Shown here piece after piece: positions 19,958 through 30,610 of a stretch of 64,000 bases of DNA; position 1 is the stretch's first letter; every line of letters starts with the position of its first letter. The position numbers were made by a program, and so were the translations under genes. Origin of the DNA: Cordylochernes scorpioides (Eukaryota > Arthropoda > Arachnida > Pseudoscorpiones > Chernetidae); contig CP092872.1 of the NCBI GenBank assembly GCA_030710605.1, positions 99,086,874 through 99,150,873 of the forward strand. The letters are read 5' to 3'. The notes under the pieces are model-generated. The model was not told the DNA's origin. It searched no databases and saw nothing but the letters and a program-made list of their open reading frames with translations.

Positions 19958-21165
19958 TTTACTCTTCATTGTTGGCTTTTTATCTTACAATCATTCTTCA
20001 TTGTTGGCTTTTTATATTATATTTACTCTTCATTGTTGGCTTTTTATCTTACATTCACTCTTCATTGTTGGCTTTTTATCTTACATTCATTCTTCATTGT
20101 TGGCTTTTTATCTTACATTCACTCTTCATTGTTGGCTTTTTATATTATATTTACTCTTCATTGTTGGCTTTTTATCTTACATTCATTTTTCATTGTTGGC
20201 TTTTTATATTATATTTACTCTTCATTGTTGGCTTTTTATCTTACATTTACTCTTCATTGTTGGCTTTTTATCTTACATTCACTCTTCATTGTTGGCTTTT
20301 TATATTAAATTTACTCTTCTTTGTTGGCTTTTTATCTTACATTCATTCTTCATTGTTGGCTTTTTATATTACATTTACTCTTCATTGTTGGCTTTTTATC
20401 TTACATTCACTCTTCATTGTTGGCTTTTTATCTTACATTCATTCTTCATTGTTGGCTTTTTATATTACATTCACTCTTCATTGTTGGCTTTTTATCTTGC
20501 ATTCATTGTTCATTGTTGGCTTTTTATATTACATTCACTCTTCATTGTTGGCTTTTTATCTTACATTCACTCTGTTGGCTTTTTATATTACATTTACTCT
20601 TCATTGTTGGCTTTTTATCTTACATTCACTCTTCATTGTTGGCTTTTTATATTACATTTACTCTTCATTGTTGGCTTTTTATCTTACATTCACTCTTCAT
20701 TGTTGGCTTTTTATATTACATTTACTCTTCATTGTTGGCTTTTTATCTTACATTCACTCTTCATTGTTGGCTTTTTATATTATATTTACTCTTCATTGTT
20801 GGCTTTTTATCTTACATTCATTTTCTCATTGTTGGCTTTTTATATTATATTTACTCTTCATTGTTGGCTTTTTATCTTACATTCATTCTTCATTGTTGGC
20901 TTTTTATATTACATTTACTATTCATTGTTGGCTTTTTATCTTACATTCACTCTTCATTGTTGGCTTTTTATCTTACATTCATTCTTCATTGTTGGCTTTT
21001 TATATTACATTCACTCTTCATTGTTGGCTTTTTATCTTACATTCATTCTTCATTGTTGGCTTTTTATATTACATTCACTCTTCATTGTTGGCTTTTTATC
21101 TTACATTCATTCTTCATTGTTGGCTTTTTATATTACATTCACTCTTCATTGTTGGCTTTTTATAT
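19958..21165 (+). repeat. 32-bp satellite array (about 38 units)
   Basis: Tandem 32-bp units of the type TTCACTCTTCATTGTTGGC followed by TTTTTATCTTACA. Two main variants (TATCTTACA and TATATTACA) mostly alternate, giving a 64-bp higher-order period. A few units have small indels (near 20570 and 20822). No unit contains a stop in any forward frame and 32 is not a multiple of 3, so all three forward frames stay open (ORFs of 283-407 codons). These are not genes. The array lies exactly between the tail of repeat X copy C and a 5'-truncated copy D. Confidence 0.95.
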
Positions 21166-21169
21166 CATA

Positions 21170-21512
21170 TAAAAAATCATAGTTTTATCTAGTGAACATT
21201 TTTTCTCGTGTCACATTGCCGTGTCATCCTGAGATAATCTTACTTTTGATAAATAATGTTTAAGATAACAAACTTAGTGATAAGAAAACTTGTTAACATC
21301 GTCACAATGGGGGCGCTGCTTGCGAGTTAAATCTACAAATCTGCAAGTAACTCTAAGGATATTCAAGATATTCATGAAATTATTTTTCAAAAACCTTCCC
21401 GGTGATATACCTAATAATATCCCAAAATTTCACGGCGATTGGATGTATGGTTTTTGAATCTATAGAGTACAAACAAACAAACAGACAGACATTCAATTTT
21501 ATATATATAGAT
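21170..21512 (+). repeat. Repeat X copy D (5'-truncated)
   Basis: Begins within the AAAATCATAGTTTTATCTAG part of the element and includes the GCGCTGCTTGCGAG block and the TATATATATAGAT tail. It closes the satellite array on the right. Confidence 0.75.
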
Positions 21513-22331
21513 ATTCTGTGATATTTAATATTTATTTAAAACGGATTATTATGAGATTATCATCATTCCTTTTTATAGTTTCATTCCTCTTATAATATTT
21601 ATTGTACATATATCTTGAATGGTTATTTGAGCGAGAGAGGACCTAGACCAAGACTGCGGATCACGACCTACGAGGAAGGCAACGAATAAATAAACGCAAT
21701 AACTTTTTAAAAGTAATTTATTTTTATTTAATTTTATTTATTTACTCATATTTATTTGCTTTGAGTATGGAAACCCGCACGGGAAACGTATAATAACACG
21801 AAGAAGGAAGAAACCAAGGTCTACGACCCTGCAAAGCTGCAACTTGGTGCAACAATATAAAGCTTATTCCCCACATTCTGTTAATTATAACTACAACAAG
21901 TGTGAGCGATATTTTTCTTTCAAAGTCGACAAGATTTATAATAGTTATTATAATGACACCGTCTCAAGTATTAACAATGAAGAAATATACAAGAAAATAT
22001 GTAAATGTGTAAAATGTTGTAGAAAAATATTTTATTGAGATTTTCCCGAAGGATTGCGCCATCTTTCGGAATGAATATCAACTAATGATCGATTTTTTAA
22101 CCCAACGTTTAGTTGATATTGACTCCGATAGATAGGCAAGGCATCGGTGACTCTCAGTTGCTCGATCACTGAGGTACCTTTTCATAATTCGACAATCTCG
22201 TAGATTTCCCCTTTATTCGATATTTGATATAAAGGAGTGTGTTCCAATGTCCCCCATTTGAATATCTCCCATTATTTGTCTACATTGCATGAATGATTAC
22301 AAATTTCACATTGAAAATTTATCAAAAGCAT
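21513..22331. other. Intergenic, no feature recognised
   Basis: AT-rich sequence without a supported gene. The 64-codon ORF at 21844-22038 has no recognisable domain. Confidence 0.45.
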
Positions 22332-22604
22332 TTATACATAGATTTGAGGCATAAGGGTGAGTTGAAATGTTTTTTTTAATTTGCTCACTAGAACTGGGTA
22401 AGTATTTTCTACATCAGATAATTTTTTTGGTATGCAAAGATCATATAAAAGGTTGTGCACAGTTGGGGTTAGCAAGGTCAAGAAAATAGCTTTCTTTTTA
22501 TTTTGATCAATGTTATTTGCCTCAAAGAAATATTCCAATCTTTCTGTGTATCTCTCCCAACTTTCTGTAGTCTCATCAAATTTTTCAATTGTAAAAATAG
22601 ACAT
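22332..22604 (-). pseudogene. Truncated gypsy-type gag (N-terminal 90 aa)
   Basis: The minus-strand ORF starts MSIFTIEKFDETTESW and continues RYTERLEYFFEANNI and LLYDLC. This is the N-terminal signature of gag in a widespread gypsy group of invertebrates (EKFD..E.W..Y..RLE.FF.AN). It ends after 90 codons with no pol downstream, so this is a remnant. Upstream on the minus strand are a leader with three perfect 34-bp repeats and a primer-binding-site-like sequence, as expected for the 5' end of such an element. Confidence 0.7.
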
Positions 22605-22612
22605 TTTGAAAC

Positions 22613-22714
22613 TAATTTGTTTACTTATCTTTAATTGGAAGATCCCTAATTTGTTTACTTATCTTTAATTGGAAGATCCCTAATTTGTTTACTTATCTTT
22701 AATTGGAAGATCCC
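22613..22714 (-). repeat. Three perfect 34-bp tandem repeats in gypsy leader
   Basis: Three identical units (22613-22646, 22647-22680, 22681-22714) between the gag start and the primer-binding site of the gypsy remnant. Confidence 0.95.
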
Positions 22715-22727
22715 ATCCTCGTCGCCA
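22715..22727 (-). promoter_or_regulatory. Primer-binding-site-like sequence of gypsy remnant
   Basis: On the minus strand TGGCGACGAGGAT follows AAATACACAACAGTATT, which looks like an LTR end. TGG at the start matches the complement of a tRNA CCA tail. The LTR itself would run to higher coordinates (about 22730-23160), but its far end could not be fixed. Confidence 0.45.
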
Positions 22728-24746
22728 AAATACTGTTGTGTATTTAGGGTTACCTCGTCGTTCTTAACAAATTATTTCAACTCACCTTTAGGCTTCTATT
22801 ATTGTATTTATTTAGACAACATTTCATAGGATTAATATATTATTTATTATAGTATTATATTTAATACAGCACAGTTAATAATAACCAATTTAATTATAAA
22901 GTCTAACAAAAAAAAAACACGCGGTCATTTGTTTACTTAAAGCCAGAAAAACTAAAGATGTCGGGAGATGATGATAAATTAAATAATCATTTTGACCGGT
23001 CATTATTCAAAATTAAATATAATATTGACCAGTCATATGAAATATACATCAGTTATGATAACTTCTCCTTCAATAAATGAGGATGATAATCAGTTGCGCA
23101 CAAGTCAATCGTCTACTAAATATGTCATGTGAATAACGTTAAATACTAATGTAGTGTGCCCCCCTAGGTATGGAAATAGTTTTGAGGTTTTTCTTCTAAG
23201 GCTCGCGCGCACGTGACGAACACAAATCTCGCATTTGGATCTTCACACAGCCATTTCTACCAATCCAGAAGGTAAAACACTATCAGAGATTGGTCCAGTA
23301 GTTATGCAATATGTAGCGATCGACCTGGGCATTCTGTAGAGATTGTGAGGAATATGTAGAGACGTGCTCTGGGCAGCTTCATTTAAATTCTCCCCTCGAC
23401 TATCAAATTACAGAAAGTTTTTCAAGGAATTGTCAAGTTCACTGCCATAACTTGGGACGTCCGGGGTAACCTGGGTAAACCAAATAAATGATAACTGGGG
23501 AAGAGGCATAAAAATGAACAAATTTACGGCAAGTGGTCACGTGTGAACAATTCCACGGAAGATGTTATGCAATAAATTGCTCGTGCCACGAAGGCCGTCT
23601 CGGTCACGTTCCAGGAAGAGGTGCTGGGATGAGGTCAGTGTGCCCAGATATTGTTATTTTAAGGACAAATTGACTCAAAGTTTCGAATGATTGAGCTACG
23701 AACGACACTCAATAGCCGACCATATCTCAATGCAATAAAGATGTTTTAAAATTGCGACCCTGTAAATCCATGTTTACGTAATTTATTCCAGTGTATTATA
23801 ATACAAAGGTATTTTGGTAGAATTTGTTTTTATAATTATTCAAAGCTAAAACTAAATCAAGATCTATTTTCCGAAGCGAAAACGAAAATATAATCAAAAA
23901 CATTTATTCAAATAAGCAGAAATTGACAGGAGGGTGAAGATTATTCATCGAAGTTAAGTATAATTGTTATATCACATGTTTTTATATACACCATTATTAT
24001 AAATACAAGTTTTATGGGAGTAAGTATTATAAATACTTGTATGAAAAATGCATATATCTATATAGATTATTTTTATTAAATCAAAATTATTAAGTATAGC
24101 ACACAAATAATTACATTAAAATTTTTATTAATTTCTAATGGAGCATCTCTAAGCCGGCCAATCTTTCCCAAGTTTGATTCAAAGACTTGTCTTCCACGAG
24201 GACGTGAGAAGCAAAATCTTCTATTCGTCCCGAGTGACCCTCGCGGTAGTAAGCTGGAAATTGGAAACTGAGTTTTGAAGAATGTGGGATGAGCAGCATA
24301 TTAGATATAATTGTAATTGCCATGTGGAGACAATATAATATTTTATTTAAATATGATTTTGTCACCCTCTCTCTCTCTCTCTAAACAAATGTTTTTTTTT
24401 TTTTTTTCATTTTTAAGAGTTTAAACAAAAGTTGTGGTTGTACTAAATACCAAAGCCACAGACTTCCCATGACCCGTATAACCAAATGTGGAGTCATCCA
24501 ATCAACTAGGCCTCAATTCCACCGTCGGAATTGTCACCTGCAGGCAAACAAACCGCTCGACTATGCAGATCAGCTGACATCGCCCTTGTTGGGCCAGATG
24601 GGACGTCTAAAAAATGCGGTGGCGGGAAAGAATGCGGAGCAGGGTGACCAAGTACAAAAAAGTCCATTTGAATACCCTGGATCTCAGGAGGGTTGGGCGA
24701 CGCGGCCTTCAGAGCTGACCTTGCTACAGAACAATCGCTTCGGAGC
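22728..24746. other. Intergenic; possible LTR at its start
   Basis: 22728 to about 23160 may be the LTR of the gypsy remnant. The rest shows no gene. A CT microsatellite is seen near 24368-24382 and a T run near 24392-24408. Confidence 0.4.
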
Positions 24747-24753
24747 TATATAA
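24747..24753 (+). promoter_or_regulatory. TATA box of CPR-B
   Basis: TATATAA, 44 bp upstream of the ATG, the same short spacing as in CPR-A. Confidence 0.7.
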
Positions 24754-24790
24754 CGGTGGGATGGCCGCCTGCAGCCATCGTCCTACAGCC

Positions 24791-24796
24791 ATGAAG
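24791..24796 (+). CDS. CPR-B exon 1 (Met-Lys)
   Basis: ATGAAG followed by the donor GTGGGT (24797-24802). Joined in phase 0 to the acceptor at 28054 it gives MK|VLAVLLSVVAASRA, a signal peptide. The intron of about 3.26 kb contains two minisatellites and a hairpin. Confidence 0.82.
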
Positions 24797-24825
24797 GTGG
24801 GTCTTCAGCCGTGGATCTCCTTCCT

Positions 24826-25660
24826 TCCTCTCTTGGATACTCCTTCCCCGGCCATTTCCTTCCCTTCTTGGATACTCCATCCCCGGCCACTTCCTTTCTT
24901 GGACACTCCATCCCCAACAACTTCCTTCCCTTCTTGGATACTTCATCCCCAGCAACTTCCTTCCCTTCTTGGATACTCCATCTCCCGAAACTTCCTTCCC
25001 TTCTTGGATACTTCATCCCCAGCAACTTCCTTCCCTTCTTGGATACTTCATCCCCAGCAACTTCCTTCCCTTCTTGGATACTTCATCCCCAGCAACTTCC
25101 TTCCCTTCTTGGATACTCCATCTCCCGAAACTTCCTTCCTTTCTTGGATACTTCATCCCCAGCAACTTCCTTCCCTTCTTGGATACTTCATCCCCAGCAA
25201 CTTCCTTCCCTTCTTGGATACTCCATCTCCCGAAACTTCCTTCCTTTCTTGGATATACATCCCCAGCAACTTCCTTTTCCTTCTTGGATTCTCCCTCCCC
25301 CGAAACTTGCTTCCTTTCTTGGATACTCCATCTCCCGAAACTTCCTTCCTTTCTTGGATATACATCCCCAGCAACTTCCTTTTCCTTCTTGGATTCTCCC
25401 TCCCCCGAAACTTGCTTCCTTTCTTGGATACTCCATTCCCGGCTTCTTTTTTACCCTTCTTGAATACTCCATCCTCAGCACTTTCCTTCCTTCTTGGATA
25501 CACAATCTCCAGCAACCTTCTTCCCTTCTTGGATACTCCATTCCCCGAAAATGTCTTTCTTTCTTGGAGGACCAGTCTCAGCTTCTTCTTTCCCTTCTTG
25601 GATACTCCATCCCCGGCTTCTTCCTTCCCTTCTTGGATTCTAAATCCAGAGCTTCTACTT
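24826..25660 (+). repeat. 35-bp minisatellite in CPR-B intron 1
   Basis: More than 20 units of about 35 bp, of the type CTTCCTTCCCTTCTTGG followed by ATACTCCATCCCC plus a short variable end (AGCAA or CGAAA). Higher-order blocks repeat near 25230-25430. The array starts about 30 bp after the donor of exon 1, as in CPR-A but with an unrelated unit; the plus strand is again pyrimidine-rich. Unit lengths that vary around 35 leave long spurious ORFs on both strands. Confidence 0.92.
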
Positions 25661-26452
25661 TATTTACCTGAATACTCCATTCACAATTTTTCTTCCTTCC
25701 TTGGATAATCTCTCTAGCCCTGGATAATCTTCTCTCTACCTAAACACTCCATCGCCAGCTTCCCACTATTTGGATGTAAATCATCTGATCTACTAGCCTC
25801 TTTATTCTATACCCGATTTAAAAGGATAATCCACCTTCTCGTTATTTTTTATCTCTACCAGATACTTTTTTTTTTTGGAAATGCCATCTAGATACAACTG
25901 ATTTTTTCTTTCTACTTGATTGACGGCGAGGACTGTTCATATCTTCGATATGGTGAATGCTCGATCTGCTCTCACCAAACTCTCTTCCAACATAATAGCG
26001 GCCTACTCCACGCTCTCTCTGTCGCAGAAACCCAGTGGGGCGATTCCATTTGTCTCTCGAATGGCAGTAAATAGCCTTAAAAACAACTTCATATCGGCTT
26101 TCGTACTTTTATATTCCATACTTTTCAGAGAGCCATAGCTTCCTTATTTATTCTGCCACTAAAATATGTTTTCAGTCCGTCCCAATTACGACATTTTTTT
26201 CCTCTAAATGAATGATTAGCAGTAAAAAAAAATAGGTTTTAATATAATCCATAAATTTCACATTTGCCACTTTACAAAAGAATTCCACGTCCTCAACAAT
26301 TTATCAAATCTCCTCCTCCTCTGATTTAATTAACACACGCCTCTACATATTCAAACAGGGGCTTGCCATATTTCATTTGAACAACTTCCCTTCTTTGATG
26401 CGTTAAAGAGAGTTTATCTCGGCGAGAGAACTATCCAGCCGGCCACTAGCGG
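25661..26452. other. CPR-B intron, unremarkable part
   Basis: No exon or element was recognised. It contains short homopolymer runs only. Confidence 0.5.
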
Positions 26453-26836
26453 GATATCGACAAAGTTGTCTCCAGGAGGAAGAAGTTAGATTTCAGTGAA
26501 GCTCGCGATATCGACAAAGTTGTTTCCAGGAGGAAGAAGTTAGATTTCAGTGAAGCTCGCGATATCGACAAAGTTGTCTCCAGGAGGATGTTAGATTTCA
26601 GTGAAGCTCGCGATATCGACAAAGTTGTCTCCAGGAGGAAGATGTTAGATTTCAGTGAAGCTCGCGATATCGACAAAGCTGTCTCCAGGAGGAAGAAGTT
26701 AGATTTCAGTGAAGCTCGCGATATCGACAAAGTTGTCTCCAGGAGGAAGATGTTAGATTTCAGTGAAGCTCGCGATATCGACAAAGTTGCCTCCAGGAGG
26801 AAGATGTTAGATTTCAGTGAAGCTCGCGATATCGAG
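26453..26836 (+). repeat. 54-bp minisatellite inside CPR-B intron
   Basis: Seven units start at 26453, 26507, 26561, 26612, 26666, 26720 and 26774, followed by a partial one. The period is 54 bp except one of 51 bp. Each unit starts GATATCGACAAAGTTG and ends AGTGAAGCTCGC. Because the period is a multiple of 3, an 18-residue peptide repeat (DIDKVVSRRKMLDFSEAR) is open on the plus strand and another on the minus strand. No flanking splice sites or Met context suggest an exon. Confidence 0.95.
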
Positions 26837-27415
26837 TTTCGATTAAAATAGTTTCTACCACCGTTGTGCCAGCTTCAAATCATGAATCTCCTCAACTCCA
26901 TTGTAAATACAATGTTTTATAATCCTCTGAGTTTATTTGTTCCTTGTGAAATCCAGAGTAGGATTCCAGTTTTGACATCTCCAATAATCTTCTCTTGTCC
27001 AAGACGCTTGAAGCTCTACTCGTCTATTCGGTCCAGAATGAAAACATTTAATATTATTCACATTAATGACGATCTATGGAGGAATGATTATTGTATTACT
27101 ATATTTAGTTGGTCTTTTGAGCTTAATGTGGGATATTACGGTAACCATAGCAAGCAGTTGGCTGAAGACTGTGTAGATTGGACTCCGGGAGTGCCGCTGT
27201 GAGGAGAGAACATGGGGTGAAGGATGAAATGTCCCCAACACTTGAAGGTTTAATAAGCGAAGTTCTAATTTGCAACTCGTAAATTTCCCTTCAATAATAA
27301 CAGCTCGCAAGAACCTCTCATCAGAAACCATCCAAAAGACATGGATATCCATGGTCTCTTCAGGAGGGGGACTCTTTTTAGAGGTTGAATTGAGTCTTCT
27401 CAAGCCATCTTTAAC

Positions 27416-27536
27416 TTTTATTAGATGCTAAAAAAGAAGAGAAAAAGGTTTCTTTAATAAACGTATTTAAAGAATATTATTAAAGAATATATTATTAAAG
27501 AAACCTTTTTCTCTTCTTTTTTAGCATCTAATAAAA
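27416..27536. repeat. Perfect 45-bp inverted repeat (hairpin) in CPR-B intron
   Basis: The arms 27416-27460 and 27492-27536 are exact reverse complements by eye (TTTTATTAGATGCTAAAAA ...), with a 31-bp AT-rich loop. This may be a small palindromic transposon relic or a recent local inversion-duplication. Confidence 0.9.
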
Positions 27537-28054
27537 CCATAAAGGAGAAATTTCTTTTTAGTTCGTTTCATCTTTAACTTTACCAATATAGTCCTTTAAA
27601 ATGATGGTCATCGCATTATGCGCATCGCTCACAATAGGTTTCACACACGATGATACTACTACAAAATATCTTCAAAATGGCCAAAAGATAATAAACAATG
27701 CCATATTTTTGATACTATAATATATAGCTTTTGATATAGGATATTAAAATGATTCTTGGAGGCAGAGAGAGAGAGGCAAAACCACCGCTTTAACATTTCC
27801 ATCTGATAATACAATAATAGATGTAGAAGATCTCATCGATGTGTGAAGGCGTCAAAGACTGAAATCACAATTCGGACTTACTGATGATAATTTTTGTTTA
27901 GAGATTAATGGGATGTGGATTGGACTTCTTCGGACCAAATTTTGTACCTATTAAATTTAGAATGGCTTTGGTCTATCAGGATGGCTCAAAATAGAACTAC
28001 TCGAGAATATTTATTTCCGTCAGTTTATAAAAGTCATTTCATGATGTGCCCCAG

Positions 28055-28870
28055 GTCCTCGCCGTTCTCCTCTCCGTGGTGGCCGCCAGCCGCGCCCTGC
28101 CCCTGCTCCACTCGGCCGCAGTGGTAGCCCCTGTCTACGGCACCGGCGCCAGTACCCAGTTCAGGACCCAGGACAACTTGGGGAACTACGCCTTCGGCTA
28201 TGACGAGGGCCACGCTACGGGAGGCACCTTCCGCAGGGAGTCCGGCTCCCATGGCGTCAAGGTGGGCTCCTATGGCCTCAGAGATATCGACGGCCGCATG
28301 AGGGTGGTCAACTACGTCGCTGACGCTGCTGGCTTCCGTGCCGACATCAAGACCAACGAGCCCGGTGTTGAGCCCAAGGACCCTGCTGCCACCCTGATCA
28401 ACAAGGCTCCCGCTGTTGCTGTCGCTCCCGCGGTGCCCGTAGGCCCTGCCGTGGTGCCCGCTGACCCCGCGGTGGTCACCGACATTGAGGAAGTTGACAC
28501 TGTGGCTTCTCGTCTGGCTGTGGCACATGCTGCTCCTCTTGCCCATGCCCCAGCTGCCATCGCCCCAGCCGCCTACGCCCATGCTCCCGCTGCTGCCATT
28601 GCCCACGCTGCCCCCCTTGCACATGCTCCCGCTGCCTATGCTCATGCCCCAGCTGCCTATGCTCATGCCCCCGCTGCCTATGCTCATGCGCCAGCTGCCA
28701 TCGCCCATGCTCCTGCTGCCTACGCTTCCGCTGCCTACGCCCATGCCCCCGCTGCAGCCATTGCCCACGCTGCTCCACTGGCCCACACCGCGGCCTATGC
28801 CGCCCCCTTCGCCCACCACGGCTACACGCACGCCGCCCCTGCGGCCTACTACAACGGCCACCTCTGGTAA
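28055..28870 (+). CDS. CPR-B: RR-type cuticular protein, exon 2 (main coding exon)
   Basis: Together with exon 1 this encodes about 273 residues: signal peptide, a short hydrophobic linker, then the RR chitin-binding domain (about residues 36-108) with TQDNLGNYAFGY, GGTFRRES, GSYGLRDIDGR, VNYVADAAGF and TNEPGVEPKDPAA. The C-terminus is a low-complexity Ala/His/Pro/Tyr region with repeats of AYAHAPA and AIAHAAPLAHAP, typical of rigid arachnid cuticle proteins. The acceptor CCCCAG ends at 28054, in phase 0. The stop TAA ends at 28870. The product is expected to be a secreted structural protein of the exoskeleton. The exon is strongly GC-rich against AT-rich surroundings. Confidence 0.95.
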   Translation, partial: VLAVLLSVVAASRALPLLHSAAVVAPVYGTGASTQFRTQDNLGNYAFGYDEGHATGGTFRRESGSHGVKVGSYGLRDIDGRMRVVNYVADAAGFRADIKTNEPGVEPKDPAATLINKAPAVAVAPAVPVGPAVVPADPAVVTDIEEVDTVASRLAVAHAAPLAHAPAAIAPAAYAHAPAAAIAHAAPLAHAPAAYAHAPAAYAHAPAAYAHAPAAIAHAPAAYASAAYAHAPAAAIAHAAPLAHTAAYAAPFAHHGYTHAAPAAYYNGHLW

Positions 28871-28942
28871 AAGCAGGCGTCCGCCCGACAACTTGTATTC
28901 CCACCGGCAGTATTTATAACCTTCAGGGATCGAGAGATCTGC

Positions 28943-28948
28943 AATAAA
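28943..28948 (+). terminator. Polyadenylation signal of CPR-B
   Basis: AATAAA, 73 bp after the stop codon. Confidence 0.7.
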
Positions 28949-29127
28949 TATTATATCGATATTTTTGGATTCTTGTTTGAACCACTTCCTTCCGTTAAAA
29001 TACATTGCAATGGTAGAGTAGAAAGTACAAACAGACTAGTGGAAATAGAAAGTTTCACCCAGGAAGAAGGAACTGGTGGAATATGAAGAAAAATAACATA
29101 ATTAATAGGCTAATCCCCTAATAGAAT

Positions 29128-29345
29128 GTTCAAATCAATAAGCTTGAGGGATAAGTATCTTTCAAATAAATTTATTTCAAGCTTTCGGGCACAACCGCCC
29201 TTCGACAGGAAAAATATATATATAATATATAAAGTTTTCAACTTTAGTAGCGTAATATATTTTTCTGTCGAGGGGCGGTTGTGCCCGAAAGCTTGAAATA
29301 AATTTATTTGAAAGATACTTATCCCTCAAGCTTATTGATTTGAAC
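29128..29345. mobile_element. Foldback element with about 90-bp arms
   Basis: The left arm (29128-29219) and right arm (29256-29345) are reverse complements apart from one mismatch and one indel, around a loop of about 36 AT-rich bases. The outer ends are GTTCAAATC and its complement. No ORF is present. The structure fits a foldback/MITE-type element; no clear target duplication is seen. Confidence 0.85.
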
Positions 29346-29840
29346 AAAAATAACATAAATATAAATGCTCTCACATTATATATGCCAAATTATTACAAAT
29401 GGAAAGAATTTAACCACATTTTTTGTTTTGCGTTCAATATGTATTCATTCATTACACGCCATTAATTAGAGCTCAATTCCATGTTGTTTTTTTCTTCAGC
29501 GCTAATTCTTTCTGGGTATAACACTTTATACTTTCACTAGTCTATATGGGAGAAAAAATAAAAAATGAATATATAATATATATTATAACAAATATTATAT
29601 TAATTAATATTTAATAACTAGCCGAGTGACCCGGGTTTACTCTAAGGACCTGTGAAGACAGATTAAGAGCATAGATGGTGGCTTTAAAACTGCACTGGGT
29701 ATATTCTGGTTTCTTAGAAGCAGCACATTTCAAGAAAGGTAAAATAAAATACTTTCTGAGCAAAGTATTCGTGCACAGATACTGACACCCGGGGTAGATG
29801 AAAAACTTCTACAGAGAACGATTTCTGTTTATAGGCAAGA
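29346..29840. other. Intergenic, with a fragment of repeat X head
   Basis: A short CTAGCCGAGTGACCCGGG fragment near 29620 matches the head of repeat X. Nothing else is recognised. Confidence 0.5.
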
Positions 29841-30610
29841 AATTAATTAACAATTGATTTAGAAACCCGATAAATCTACCATTAAAAATTGAAATAATTC
29901 AATAATAAAAACTCACTTATTTAAAAAAACAAAGCAATTTGGTGATTATAAATATATAAAGTGAAATTTGAAGCGAAAAATTTACAATTGAAAGATTGAA
30001 TACATAAAAAATATAACTACTAATATTTGGAGAATAAATATAAGTGTAACACACGGAGCAAAAATAAAGTAATTTTAGTATATAGATCTCTAGTTCAGTA
30101 TGTTTGGAGGAGATTGCTTCAAACTTTACAACTGAAAACTCTGTCAGTGTATTATCTATATATACAATCAGTAATTGATATATAACAGATATATTGAAAT
30201 ATTTACTGACTTTTGGAAGCGTTTTGTGCTTGTATAAATTGAAAATATGAAAAATATGAAACAAAACTATACTAACCATCACGTGATAAAATTAATTAAC
30301 AATTAAATTAGAGAAACACGGAATATTTACCATTAGAAATTAATAGAATTCAATAATACAAACGCACGTGTTTTGAAAACACAGCACTTTGGTGATGATA
30401 AATAAATACAGTAAAATTTGAAAGCAAAAAATCTATGATTGGAAAATTGAAAAAAATAAAAAATAAATATAACTACTAATATTTGAAGGATAAAAATAAG
30501 TGTTGCACACGAAGCAAAAAATAACGAAAATTGTATGTGTATAGTTCAGTATCTTTGGAGGAATTCGCTTAAAACTGAAAACTCTGTTAGTGTATTATCT
30601 ACATAGATGA
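29841..30610 (+). repeat. Diverged tandem duplication, period about 449 bp
   Basis: 29841-30165 and 30290-30610 align along their length (shared starts AATTAATTAACAATT, shared ends TGAAAACTCTGT ... GTGTATTATCTA) with many substitutions and small indels. AT-rich, no ORF of note. Confidence 0.8.

Noticed and set aside
19901-21192. Three long overlapping plus-strand ORFs of 283-407 codons rich in Leu, Phe and Trp
   Set aside because: They are translations of the 32-bp satellite, which has no stop in any forward frame. No start context, domain or splice signal supports a protein.
14918-25660. CRISPR-like array in the repeat tracts
   Set aside because: The units are contiguous or vary continuously, without constant repeats and unique spacers; the genome is eukaryotic and no cas genes are present.
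24746-25708. ORFs of up to 315 codons with repeated SFLGYSIP-like peptides
   Set aside because: They come from the 35-bp intronic minisatellite of CPR-B, in several frames and on both strands.
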